Below, piece by piece: positions 1-8,559 of a stretch of DNA of 64,000 nt. Position 1 is the first letter of the stretch. Every line of letters starts with the position of its first letter. The translations under genes and the position numbers were made by a program. The DNA lies in assembly GCA_037044905.1 (NCBI GenBank), contig JBAOKB010000118.1, positions 620,001 to 684,000 on the forward strand, given 5' to 3'. Under the pieces are notes generated by a model that did no database searches, was not told where the DNA came from, and worked only from the letters and a program-made list of their open reading frames with translations. Source of the DNA: Hortaea werneckii (lineage: Eukaryota; Ascomycota; Dothideomycetes; Mycosphaerellales; Teratosphaeriaceae).

Positions 1-1
1 C

Positions 2-1957
2 ATCCGAGTTATCCAACACTTGAAACAGAAGACGTCTACTTCGCAATACACCGCCAAGTTCAGGGAGTATTCAGGCAAAACTGGGTGGGATGACCAAGCC
101 TTACTCACTATGTATTACACTGGACTCAAGGACGACGTCAAGGATGAACTCATGCGCTCAGGTGCATCTCACGACACTCTCGAACTGATGATTCAGGATG
201 CTATCGAAATTGACGATAGGCTCTACGAGAGGAAGATGGAAAAACGCCATAATGGACAGTATCGCGGACGATCTGGCTACAACTCTACCAGCTGGACTGG
301 AGGGTCTCGTCGCGATCCGGACGCCATGGAATTGGATATTATCCAGCGCAAGCCAAAAGGAAAAGGCATGCGAGGAGCCAAGGGAAAAGGGAAGTTCCAA
401 GGGAACAACAACAGAGGAAAGAAACGAGAAGGACCGGAGTGCTACAACTGCCACAAGATAGGGCATTACGCACGAGACTGCCGCGGACGAAAGGTGCGAC
501 CGCAGGAGCAGCTCAACATGATGCTAGTGAAGGAACCCATCAACGAAGCAAACGATGGACGAGGCGCCTACGATGTATCAAAACTCGTTAAGGAACCGAA
601 GACGGAACCAGACCATAAGGCTATGCATTGGACGGGTTGTTACGACGACTACTGTAAAACCCATGACTCAGACAAGCTAGCAAGTGGTCACTATCCCAAG
701 AAGCCACGTAAGGCTAGGATGGAATTTAACGCGATGGTACGAGGCCAGCCGCTACAGCAGATGAGAGACTTAGGAAATTCCCGGAGAGGAAGGTCTCCAC
801 CACCATTCAATTGGGAGGACGCAACTCTGCAAGAAAATACACCCCCCGAGCAGGAAGAAGAACTGCTGGGAGAAGAAGAATCTCCACCAAACAACGATAC
901 CGAACCAGAACTAACGGGACCAAACCTGGAACAACTACAAATGATCGCCCAAACAGTCGCCACGACGGATAACGATTCATCTGAAGAAGAATATACCGAC
1001 GACGATGAACCCGACGACCTCGAACTATATCATTTCGAAGTCTCAGGAGCAGGACCAGCTCGGAGAATGATCCTCTTCATCGCGAACCAATTTGAAACCG
1101 TATTCCCACAGATCCAAGGGAAACGACGACTGCACCCAATCGAATTCGACAACATGCTCAACCGAATTAGAGCAATGTTCTGGAATTACCGACTTGTCAA
1201 CGTCGACTACGACGCCGCAGCACACGTGCAAGAACGACCACCAATTGGAAGTACATTCCAATCCGATGGAAGTTATGGCACACCCGATGGAATCCATATT
1301 CCCAGAAGTGTTAGAGAACGAATCCAGATCGTTAAGGCACGACTACATGAATTACACCGAATCCAGGAAGCCTATCAAGAAGACCTCATATCGTTGGAGG
1401 CAATGCGGCACAAATTGACTGAGTCCACAAAACAATGGGAACTGAAGCCCATGGGACCACCAGTGCAACTACCAATATGGAGAAACATGATACTAGGGCA
1501 CGTCAAAGCCACTGTCAAAGGACAAATCAAGGTATCAATGACACAAGGAAAGGTTATCCTAGGCCCACGACATGGACCCTTGATTGGGAAGTCTGTCTCG
1601 AAGATGCCAACTCGCCAGGATACTATTCAAAAAACGAAGGATCCCTGCCGACAGGAGCAGTCGCCAGGAAGTAAACATTATCGAAGCTCCCACAGCATCA
1701 GCAGCACCGGTATTCCGTACCAAATGCATTGTCAATGGACATACGACACAAGCTATGATCGATTCCGGAGCCAGCGGAAACTTTATATCGACCAGCTTTG
1801 TCCAGCGAAACGGGATCGCCACCCGACGAAAGAAAGACGGCGGATACGAGTTGATGGTCGCAGATGGATCATCCCTATCCGAAGTGGACAGCGAAACAAT
1901 GCCGCTAGTCCTAGCTATCCAACAGCACCACGAGACTGTCAGCCTGGATATCGTTGA
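2..1957 (+). CDS. Gag polyprotein, 5' partial
   Basis: The frame is open from the first codon in the window, so the true start is upstream. The first 80 or so residues resemble the C-terminal part of the retrotransposon gag (capsid) domain. A basic stretch is followed by a CCHC zinc knuckle (C-x2-C-x4-H-x4-C, CYNCHKIGHYARDC) at nt 440-481, the nucleocapsid RNA-binding motif. A long tail follows, with an acidic Glu/Asp-rich part (about nt 840-1020) and a helical region (about nt 1060-1450) that I cannot assign. Downstream of about nt 1584 the frame overlaps pol and the translation stops looking natural, so the last 120 or so codons are probably not the real gag end. Gag would package the RNA genome into virus-like particles. 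Confidence 0.88.
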   Translation: MRVIQHLKQKTSTSQYTAKFREYSGKTGWDDQALLTMYYTGLKDDVKDELMRSGASHDTLELMIQDAIEIDDRLYERKMEKRHNGQYRGRSGYNSTSWTGGSRRDPDAMELDIIQRKPKGKGMRGAKGKGKFQGNNNRGKKREGPECYNCHKIGHYARDCRGRKVRPQEQLNMMLVKEPINEANDGRGAYDVSKLVKEPKTEPDHKAMHWTGCYDDYCKTHDSDKLASGHYPKKPRKARMEFNAMVRGQPLQQMRDLGNSRRGRSPPPFNWEDATLQENTPPEQEEELLGEEESPPNNDTEPELTGPNLEQLQMIAQTVATTDNDSSEEEYTDDDEPDDLELYHFEVSGAGPARRMILFIANQFETVFPQIQGKRRLHPIEFDNMLNRIRAMFWNYRLVNVDYDAAAHVQERPPIGSTFQSDGSYGTPDGIHIPRSVRERIQIVKARLHELHRIQEAYQEDLISLEAMRHKLTESTKQWELKPMGPPVQLPIWRNMILGHVKATVKGQIKVSMTQGKVILGPRHGPLIGKSVSKMPTRQDTIQKTKDPCRQEQSPGSKHYRSSHSISSTGIPYQMHCQWTYDTSYDRFRSQRKLYIDQLCPAKRDRHPTKERRRIRVDGRRWIIPIRSGQRNNAASPSYPTAPRDCQPGYR

Positions 1958-4900
1958 CATGGCCAGTCACGATGTCGTGATGGGGACACCTTGGTTGGAA
2001 AAGCACAACCCTCTGATAGATTGGAGGAAAAGAGTACTCAAGTTTGAGCGATGCGGTTGCGCTACCGACATCCACCCTATACATCGACAGCGTGCGATGG
2101 TAGATGAGGAAAGACAGTTCTGCGAATTAGAACGTCAACCGATAACATACTCCGACAAAAACGGCAAGGAGATGGTCTCCACAGACACTGAGCCAGCCCA
2201 GCCAGGTCACGAGGTGAGAGATAAAAGGAGAACTAACGCACCTCCAGAGATCCCTGAAGAGTTTAAGAAATGGAAACCGCTCTTCCAGGAAGAGGAAGGA
2301 TTAGCCGCCTTACCTAGACATCAACCATGGGATCACCGAATACAACTTCAGCCCGGCAAAGATCCACCATGGGGGCCACTATACAGGTTATCCGAAAAAG
2401 AGCTCGAAGAGCAACGACGATGGCTGAAAGAAAAGAGCGACAAGGGATGGATAGAGAAATCTCAATCGCCAGCCGCTTCACCAGCAATGTTCGTTCCAAA
2501 GAAAGGAGGAAAACTGCGAATGGTAATCGACTATCGACGACTCAATGAAGTCACGGTCAAGAACCGATATCCACTACCTAACATCGAAGAAATGCAAGAT
2601 CGACTTACCGGAGCAAACTGGTATTCCAAGATTGATCTACGAGACGCATTCTACGCCGTACGAATGGCTAAGGGAGAAGAATGGAAAACAGCCTTCAGGA
2701 CGCGCTATGGACTCTATCAATTTCGAGTCATGCCAATGGGACTTACGAACGCCCCAGCGACGTGTCAGCAACTCGTCAACGATGTGTTACGAGACCTACT
2801 CGACATTACAACGATAGCCTATGTCGATGACATCTTAATCTTCACCCGCGGAAGCCGAGAACAACACACCAAAGACGTACAAGCAGTGCTAGAACGACTT
2901 AGCACAGTGGACTTCAAGACCGCACCCGAGAAATGTGAATTCTACAAGAAGGAAATCGAATTCCTAGGATTCATCATCAATACTACTGGAATCAAGATGG
3001 ACCCAAAGAAAGTACAATCCATCAAGGAATGGCCAACACCGAAGAACGTCACAGAAATCCAAGCCTTTCTGGGACTCGCGAACTACAACAGAAAGTTTGT
3101 TGAAGGATACTCCAAACTTGCAATCCCACTCACGAGTCTTACGAAGAAGGACACCAAGTTCGTATGGACGGAGAAACAACAGAAAGCATTCCAACAACTC
3201 AAGAAAGCATGTATACAGTCACCAACACTCATGCTATTCGATACGAAGAAACCAGTACAAGTCGAAACCGACGCATCCGACTTAGCAATAGGTGCTTGCA
3301 TCACTCAAGAACATGATGGCAAAAGACACCCAGTGGCGTATTACTCAAGGAAAATGACGCCAGCGGAACAGAACTACGAGATTTACGACAAAGAACTGTT
3401 AGCGATTGTTGCAGCATTGCGACACTGGAGAGTTTACTGCGAAGGAGCTACAGGACTGACGATATACACCGACCACAAGAACCTTCAATACTTTACAACT
3501 ACCAAGGATCTATCACGTCGACATTGTAGATGGTCAGAGCTACTCGGACAATACAAGTTCGATATCCAGTATACACCAGGAAAAGACAATGGGCGCGCAG
3601 ATGCGCTAAGCAGAAGAAGCGACTACATGGAAGGCAAGGAGCAGAACAAGAAAACATTGCTCAAAGTCAACAAGGACGGAAGCCTTACCACAGATACACA
3701 AGAGTTTAACAACATACTCCGAGTTCTACGAGATGAACAAGAAGAGTTCCCCATCGAACATGGGAAGTACCAGGTTCCACCAGCAAAGGAACACGAATGC
3801 ATCAAAGACCACCATGATAGCCAAACAACAGGACACCCAGGAATAGCCAGAACAACAGATTTGATTAGACGAAACTTTACCTTCCCACAGATGCGGAAGA
3901 AGGTTGCCGACTACATCAAACAGTGCGACAGTTGCCAGAAGAATAAGGCATCACGACATGCGAAATATGGCAATCTCCAGTTCCGAGAACCCTCGGATAC
4001 ACCATGGAGAGAAGTCACAATGGACTTCATCACGAAGTTACCGGCATCCAAGGACCCCGCAACAGGAGTCGTCTACGATTCAATACTTGTCATGGTAGAC
4101 ACCTTGACCAAGTATGCACATTTCATACCGTGCAAGGAATCAATGGCAGCTATGGAACTCGCATACCTCGTACTGGACAGGCTAATCAGACATCATGGAA
4201 TTCCAGAAAGCTTCATCACAGACAGAGATAAGCTGTTCACATCGAATTTCTGGAAATCTCTTATGGGACAAATTGGAATCAAGCACAAGTTATCGACAGC
4301 ATTCCACCCAGAGACAGATGGTCAGACTGAAAGGACAAATCAGTCACTCGAAGCATATTTACGGCACTACGTCAATTACGCACAAAACAATTGGGTTTCA
4401 TTGTTACCAATGGCGCAACTGGCGTTAAACAATAACGCATCAGAGACAACGAGAGAATCGCCATTTTTCCTTAATTATGGAAAAGCACCCAACATGTTCA
4501 TGGAACCGAGAACATCAATAAAAGCCGACAAAGCCATAATAATGGCAGAGGAATTGCAGAAGGCACACACCACAGCCCGAGATGCAATCCGACATTCGCA
4601 ACAGCGAATCCAGAAACAGAGATTCAAAGAATCAAAAACGGCACCTCAACTTAAGAAGGGGGATAAGGTATATCTTCTGACGAAGAACCTGAAAACAAAG
4701 CGAAGAACGAAGAAACTGGATCACGTCAAAGTCGGACCATTTTTGATTGCCGAACAGAAGGGCACAGTCAGCTACCGACTCGAGCTTCCACCGGACGCAA
4801 AGATCCATCCAGTGTTCCACATATCCTTGTTGGAACCCGCACACCCCAGCGCCACGCTGCAAACCACGTTCCACTACCAGGAGCAAGAAGACGACGAGTA

Positions 4901-5093
4901 TGAAGTCGAAAAGATCGTAGACTACGACAGGAATAGTCAGCGATACCTCATCAAGTGGAAAGGATACCCCAGCGACGAAAATACATGGGAACCACTTACC
5001 AATCTTAATTGCCCGAAGTTGCTACACCAGTACCACCGGAGAAGGAAAGGGATTGATCCATATTCCCCAGGGTCTCCATCATCAGGGGAGTAA
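1584..5093 (+). CDS. Pol polyprotein: protease, RT, RNase H, integrase, chromodomain
   Basis: Open for 1169 codons after a stop at 1581-1583, in the +1 frame relative to gag. Residues counted from nt 1584: aspartic protease DSGA at 60-63, with the family's later GTPWLEKHNP motif; reverse transcriptase from about 300 with the YVDD active site at 413-416; RNase H from about 560 (ETDAS, later YTDHKNL); integrase HHCC zinc-binding region about 735-775; integrase catalytic D814, D880, E916, which gives D-x65-D-x35-E exactly; chromodomain about 1105-1155 with the aromatic residues of the WKGY and NTWEP signatures. No catalytic residue is missing, so the enzyme set looks competent. It copies element RNA to cDNA and integrates it. 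There is no separate ATG for pol: expression needs frameshifting or a fused product, or the frame change is an indel error. Confidence 0.96.
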   Translation: MGSLSRRCQLARILFKKRRIPADRSSRQEVNIIEAPTASAAPVFRTKCIVNGHTTQAMIDSGASGNFISTSFVQRNGIATRRKKDGGYELMVADGSSLSEVDSETMPLVLAIQQHHETVSLDIVDMASHDVVMGTPWLEKHNPLIDWRKRVLKFERCGCATDIHPIHRQRAMVDEERQFCELERQPITYSDKNGKEMVSTDTEPAQPGHEVRDKRRTNAPPEIPEEFKKWKPLFQEEEGLAALPRHQPWDHRIQLQPGKDPPWGPLYRLSEKELEEQRRWLKEKSDKGWIEKSQSPAASPAMFVPKKGGKLRMVIDYRRLNEVTVKNRYPLPNIEEMQDRLTGANWYSKIDLRDAFYAVRMAKGEEWKTAFRTRYGLYQFRVMPMGLTNAPATCQQLVNDVLRDLLDITTIAYVDDILIFTRGSREQHTKDVQAVLERLSTVDFKTAPEKCEFYKKEIEFLGFIINTTGIKMDPKKVQSIKEWPTPKNVTEIQAFLGLANYNRKFVEGYSKLAIPLTSLTKKDTKFVWTEKQQKAFQQLKKACIQSPTLMLFDTKKPVQVETDASDLAIGACITQEHDGKRHPVAYYSRKMTPAEQNYEIYDKELLAIVAALRHWRVYCEGATGLTIYTDHKNLQYFTTTKDLSRRHCRWSELLGQYKFDIQYTPGKDNGRADALSRRSDYMEGKEQNKKTLLKVNKDGSLTTDTQEFNNILRVLRDEQEEFPIEHGKYQVPPAKEHECIKDHHDSQTTGHPGIARTTDLIRRNFTFPQMRKKVADYIKQCDSCQKNKASRHAKYGNLQFREPSDTPWREVTMDFITKLPASKDPATGVVYDSILVMVDTLTKYAHFIPCKESMAAMELAYLVLDRLIRHHGIPESFITDRDKLFTSNFWKSLMGQIGIKHKLSTAFHPETDGQTERTNQSLEAYLRHYVNYAQNNWVSLLPMAQLALNNNASETTRESPFFLNYGKAPNMFMEPRTSIKADKAIIMAEELQKAHTTARDAIRHSQQRIQKQRFKESKTAPQLKKGDKVYLLTKNLKTKRRTKKLDHVKVGPFLIAEQKGTVSYRLELPPDAKIHPVFHISLLEPAHPSATLQTTFHYQEQEDDEYEVEKIVDYDRNSQRYLIKWKGYPSDENTWEPLTNLNCPKLLHQYHRRRKGIDPYSPGSPSSGE

Positions 5094-5517
5094 GGCCCAC
5101 AGTAGCAGCCGCCGCAGGACAATTCTCTTCAGCCTCAAACGCGCCCTCTGCATCCATTTCCGACGCAAGGCATTCGGCTTTCCGAGCCGCCCGACCTTCA
5201 GCTTGACGAAGAATCTTCTTGTTTCGCATTAACCGAGCCATCACGGTAGCCAACAACTCTTCATCCTCATCCACCTTGCGCTGGTACTCCTCCCGAGTTC
5301 GGTCTAAGGATTCCCAAGACATGTTGACGCATTTCTTGCCTTGACGGACGCATTCGGAACACCGAAGGTTGGTTGAGTTCGACATGATGATGCAAAGATG
5401 GTTGTGTGTAGAACAACGTTCACACGGGAAGAAGACAGGACGACCGTTCCTTTCAATTTCGGCAGCCAGACGCGAGCGTCTTTTCTTGGAAGAAGAAGTT
5501 TCTGGTTGCAGAGACAT
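5005..5517 (-). CDS. Antisense ORF in retroelement 3' region, Zn2Cys6-spaced cysteines plus coiled coil
   Basis: A 170-codon ORF with its own ATG at 5517, on the strand opposite to gag-pol, overlapping the last 89 nt of pol and filling the space between pol and the 3' LTR. Residues 11-16 are basic (KKRRSR). Cysteines at 32, 35, 42, 53, 56 and 63 give C-x2-C-x6-C-x10-C-x2-C-x6-C, which fits the spacing of the fungal Gal4-type Zn(II)2Cys6 cluster, although the usual basic residues between the second and third cysteines are absent. Residues about 67-120 are charged and helical, a likely coiled coil. I recall similar Cys-rich proteins predicted next to fungal retroelements but cannot verify this. 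A transcript could start in the 3' LTR reading antisense. Function unknown; DNA or RNA binding and self-regulation are inference. It could also be a chance ORF, but an open frame with a regular six-cysteine pattern argues against that. Confidence 0.6.
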   Translation of the reverse strand: MSLQPETSSSKKRRSRLAAEIERNGRPVFFPCERCSTHNHLCIIMSNSTNLRCSECVRQGKKCVNMSWESLDRTREEYQRKVDEDEELLATVMARLMRNKKILRQAEGRAARKAECLASEMDAEGAFEAEENCPAAAATVGLTPLMMETLGNMDQSLSFSGGTGVATSGN

Positions 5518-5590
5518 CGTAGGAAGAAAGACTGCTACAAACTGTTACAAAAGGAACGCGGGGGACAGCGACATCATAAGCTTCAGGGAC

Positions 5591-5613
5591 GAAGCTAGGC
5601 TGAAAGGGGGATG
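5591..5613 (+). other. Polypurine tract (plus-strand primer)
   Basis: A purine-rich stretch with a GAAAGGGGG core (5602-5610) lies immediately before the TG that opens the LTR at 5615. That is the position and composition expected for the primer of plus-strand cDNA synthesis. Confidence 0.75.
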
Positions 5614-5614
5614 G

Positions 5615-6016
5615 TGTTACGAGCACGGTCACGAGACGGTCAGACCCGAAGCGATTGGCCAGTAGGGGCCAGAGGAGACAAGGGTCACGTGACCAGTATG
5701 CAAGTGAGCGCTGCCTTGGCAGGCGACTGACTGCATATATGCAAGTGGTCGACTGGTCGACGAGCGACCGAGCGATCACTGAGCGACTGATCGCTGAGCG
5801 ACCAGGCGATCAGATGCATGAAGACACGAATCTCTTATGTATATAACTAGGCACGTTTCTCATTAGGAGTTCGTGTGTTCAACTCATGTTGCAATCCGAC
5901 TGTTAGGTAGAGACCCAACAGCCTTGTCACAATCAGTTATCCCACAACCCAGTTGTCTTGACACATCTGTTCCAAAGAGCTCTAAACCCGTGACACTACT
6001 TCGTAGGGTCGCAACA
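5615..6016 (+). repeat. 3' LTR, 402 bp
   Basis: Starts TGTTACGA and ends TCGCAACA, an 8-bp inverted terminal repeat with one mismatch and canonical TG...CA ends. It follows a polypurine tract, and base composition switches to RIP-type DNA exactly after the CA. The U3-like part (about 5740-5815) holds several GAGCGA/GCGATC repeats with partial palindromes. The partner 5' LTR and the target-site duplication are outside the window; the 5 bp after the element are CTATA. Confidence 0.88.
5839..5846 (+). promoter_or_regulatory. Probable TATA box of the LTR promoter
   Basis: TGTATATAA-like sequence inside the LTR, about 225 bp from its 5' end, in the place where U3 normally carries the RNA polymerase II promoter. 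No start site can be read from sequence alone. Confidence 0.45.
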
Positions 6017-6779
6017 CTATAGCTCCTAATTCGGATCGAGGCGAGATACATTTATTGTTACCTTGTCGTAGTCGTTAATATTTCCTATTCTACTAGAATT
6101 ACGACTAAACTAAAACAAGGTGCCGCTAGTATATTTACTAGTATCTTACCTATCTAAACTATAATCTACTATACCCTATAGGGGGCCAAGAATTTCTAAG
6201 GGATAAAATCCTCTAAATCTAGTAAGAAATTAGATATTATTCTACGTTTAACTTTGTATACGTATAGTAGATAATAAACTGCCCTATTAGGATTATTGCG
6301 CGCTCGAGTAGCTTAGATTCGAGGCCTAATAGTATAGTCTTACTTATAAAACTTGCAAGAGGCGTAGATAGCGAGTACTAGCATTAGTTCGATTATAACT
6401 AGACTTGTCTAATATACAATAGAAGTATATTATATATGCCCTACGTTACGAGATCTACTATTCCTTTAGCTATTAGAAGTAGTCTTATAACAACCGCGGG
6501 ATAGGATGCCTATACGGAAGGTATAGACATTTCTTATCTTTACTATCGCGCCTACTATAAAAATCTAGCCTACTTTGTATTCGAGTCTTGCGAGGCAAAC
6601 TACTCCCGCACCTCGTATATTAATACCCTACCTAATATAGGGGACGTCTATCCAAATGTTATATGCCCTTATATATCTAAGTATATACTACTATATTTAA
6701 AAGCTAAACTATATTCCCTTAACTATCTTATTATATAGGTAGCAAACCTTTAATAGACAACACTTAATTTCGTAGAAGT

Positions 6780-7620
6780 ATAGGAGATACGTACTTGCCT
6801 AGTATATAGTATAGTATATATTAGAAGTAGTAGAGACTTTGTTATGTATATTATTAAGACCTATATAGATCTAGTCGCCAAGTATATACCTACGAAGTCT
6901 ATTCTTCTACTATGTCCTTATAGCGTAGGGCCTAAAATCTATAGGTCTACTAGCTCCTAGACTAACTATTTAAAATACTATAGGAATAGGAAATGCCCGC
7001 CCCGCTTATATAGCGGGCTCCTTTAGTAACCCCTTCTAGAAATCCTTGTTTAAGACGGCGTTAGCTTTAGTTATTGTTATAAGAAGTTAACCTACTAAAT
7101 CTAATTTACTTAAGCGACCTTAACTTTTAGGTTAGTTAAGAGGGAATTAATTAATAGAATAAAAAAGAAGCTTAGGCAAGGATAGACGCCGACTGTTTCG
7201 AGCGAGCTAGAAGAGAGTAAAGTAGAGGATAAGGTACCGCGACTATAAATCCCTAACAAACGTCCTAGGGAGGAAGGTTAGTTTGCGTTAAAGAAGACGT
7301 CGGCTACTTTAAGTAAGTTAAAGGCACGCTCGGGGAAAAGTAAGCCCTTAAGCTTAGATATAAGCGAAATCGATAACGAGTTGCTATAGCTACTTACACC
7401 TAATTAGCGCCCTAGAAGGAGTATATAGATCGCTATATATAAAGAATAGCTATTAGAGGATAGGCTAGTCTATATATCTAAAGGGAAGCAATACGAATCC
7501 CGCTAATCTACGCTAAGTAAAGACGCGAACGAGTAGCTACGCCTATATAAGCTATATATATATATAACGACACCTAAGTAGTATTATATATATAGCTAAT
7601 AAAAAGGAACTAGGCAAAGG
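6780..7620 (+). pseudogene. Decayed gene A, copy 1 (3' part)
   Basis: Homologous to the 3' part of decayed gene A of copy 2. It includes a conserved short block around 6840-6900 and roughly three 147-153-bp direct repeats starting near 7216, 7363 and 7516. The 147-bp period is 49 codons, consistent with repeats inside a former coding sequence. The frame is broken by TAG/TAA throughout. The upstream portion is absent or lies beyond the gypsy element. Product not recognised. Confidence 0.5.
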
Positions 7621-7859
7621 GTTTATAGAAATAGATAGATAGTAAATACCGTCGTAATCTTCTTAATATTATAGTACCTTATATTTGCTCTAAAATAGAA
7701 AGGCGGCATTTCTTATATAATATAGTAACTTAGTCTAGGCTTTAATTGCTTTATAAAAAATATAGATAGCAAAACACCTTTTATATCCGCGGGTAGCTAT
7801 AAGTTTTACTAAAATCTACTACTTTATTAGGGAGTATTATTCTCTTCCGCGCCTACCTC

Positions 7860-8400
7860 TATCCTCTACCTGCCTTACTAAAGAGGGGTATCCTTTTCTA
7901 TACCCGCCTCTATCCTCTACCCGCTCTACTAAAGAGGGATATCCTCTTCTACATTAATATCTAGTTTCTACTAGTTTTATTTAGAAGTAGGCGCTACCTT
8001 TCCTATAAATATCTAGTTTCTACTAGCTTTACTTAGAAACGGGCGTTACCTTCCCTATCTATATCTAGTTTCTACTAGCTTTATTTTAAAGTAGGCGCTA
8101 CCTTCCTTATAGGTATCTAGTTTCTATTAGTTTTATCTAGAAGTAGGCGCTACCTTCCCTACCTATATTTAGTTTCTACTACCTTTATTTTAAAACAAGT
8201 GCTGTCTTTTTTATAGATATCTAATTTCTACTACCTTTATCTTAAAGTAGGCGCTACCTTCCCTATATATATCTAATTTCTACCGCCTTTATCTTAAAGT
8301 AGGCGCCGCCTTCCCTATACATATCTAATTTCTACCGCCTTTATCTTAAAGCAGGCGCCCTTTTCCTCGCAGGCATCTAATTTCTGCCGCCTTTATCTAT
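7860..8400. repeat. 52-bp minisatellite, copy 1
   Basis: A CTAGTTTCTACTAG-type core recurs at 7961, 8013, 8065, 8117, 8169, 8221, 8273, 8325 and 8377, exactly 52 bp apart each time. Two related units with 51-bp spacing lie just before (7861, 7912). The period is not a multiple of three, so the array is probably noncoding. Divergence between units includes RIP-type changes. Confidence 0.9.
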
Positions 8401-8559
8401 AGAAGGGTATCCTCCTTTATAAAACTACCTATATTAGGATATCTATTCTAGGTACGTAGTATATTGTCTCTCTCGTTTGTCTTCTCTAAAGATGTACTAA
8501 TTAGAAGGCAAGAGAACTTTTGTTATAACGATAGAACTATATTGTATTAGTCCTACTAT

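Larger units (their letters stand above)
1..6016 (+). mobile_element. Ty3/gypsy chromovirus LTR retrotransposon, left end outside window
   Basis: An LTR retrotransposon whose 5' LTR and the start of gag lie left of the window. In order it shows gag with a zinc knuckle, pol with protease, reverse transcriptase, RNase H, integrase and a C-terminal chromodomain, an antisense ORF, a polypurine tract and a 3' LTR ending in CA. The PR-RT-RH-IN order and the chromodomain place it among fungal chromoviruses of the Ty3/gypsy (Metaviridae) type; chromodomains in this group are known to direct integration towards heterochromatin. All ORFs are open and the base composition is normal, in sharp contrast to the RIP-degraded DNA that starts right after the LTR. 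The insertion is therefore younger than the RIP of its surroundings, or has escaped RIP. Confidence in the class is very high; the family name is not assigned. Confidence 0.97.

Noticed and set aside
6780..6910. Possible LINE (Tad1-type) endonuclease/RT linker in decayed gene A
   Set aside because: A short I-D-L-V-A-x-Y-x-P stretch recalls that linker, but no endonuclease or RT motif is readable on either side in either copy.
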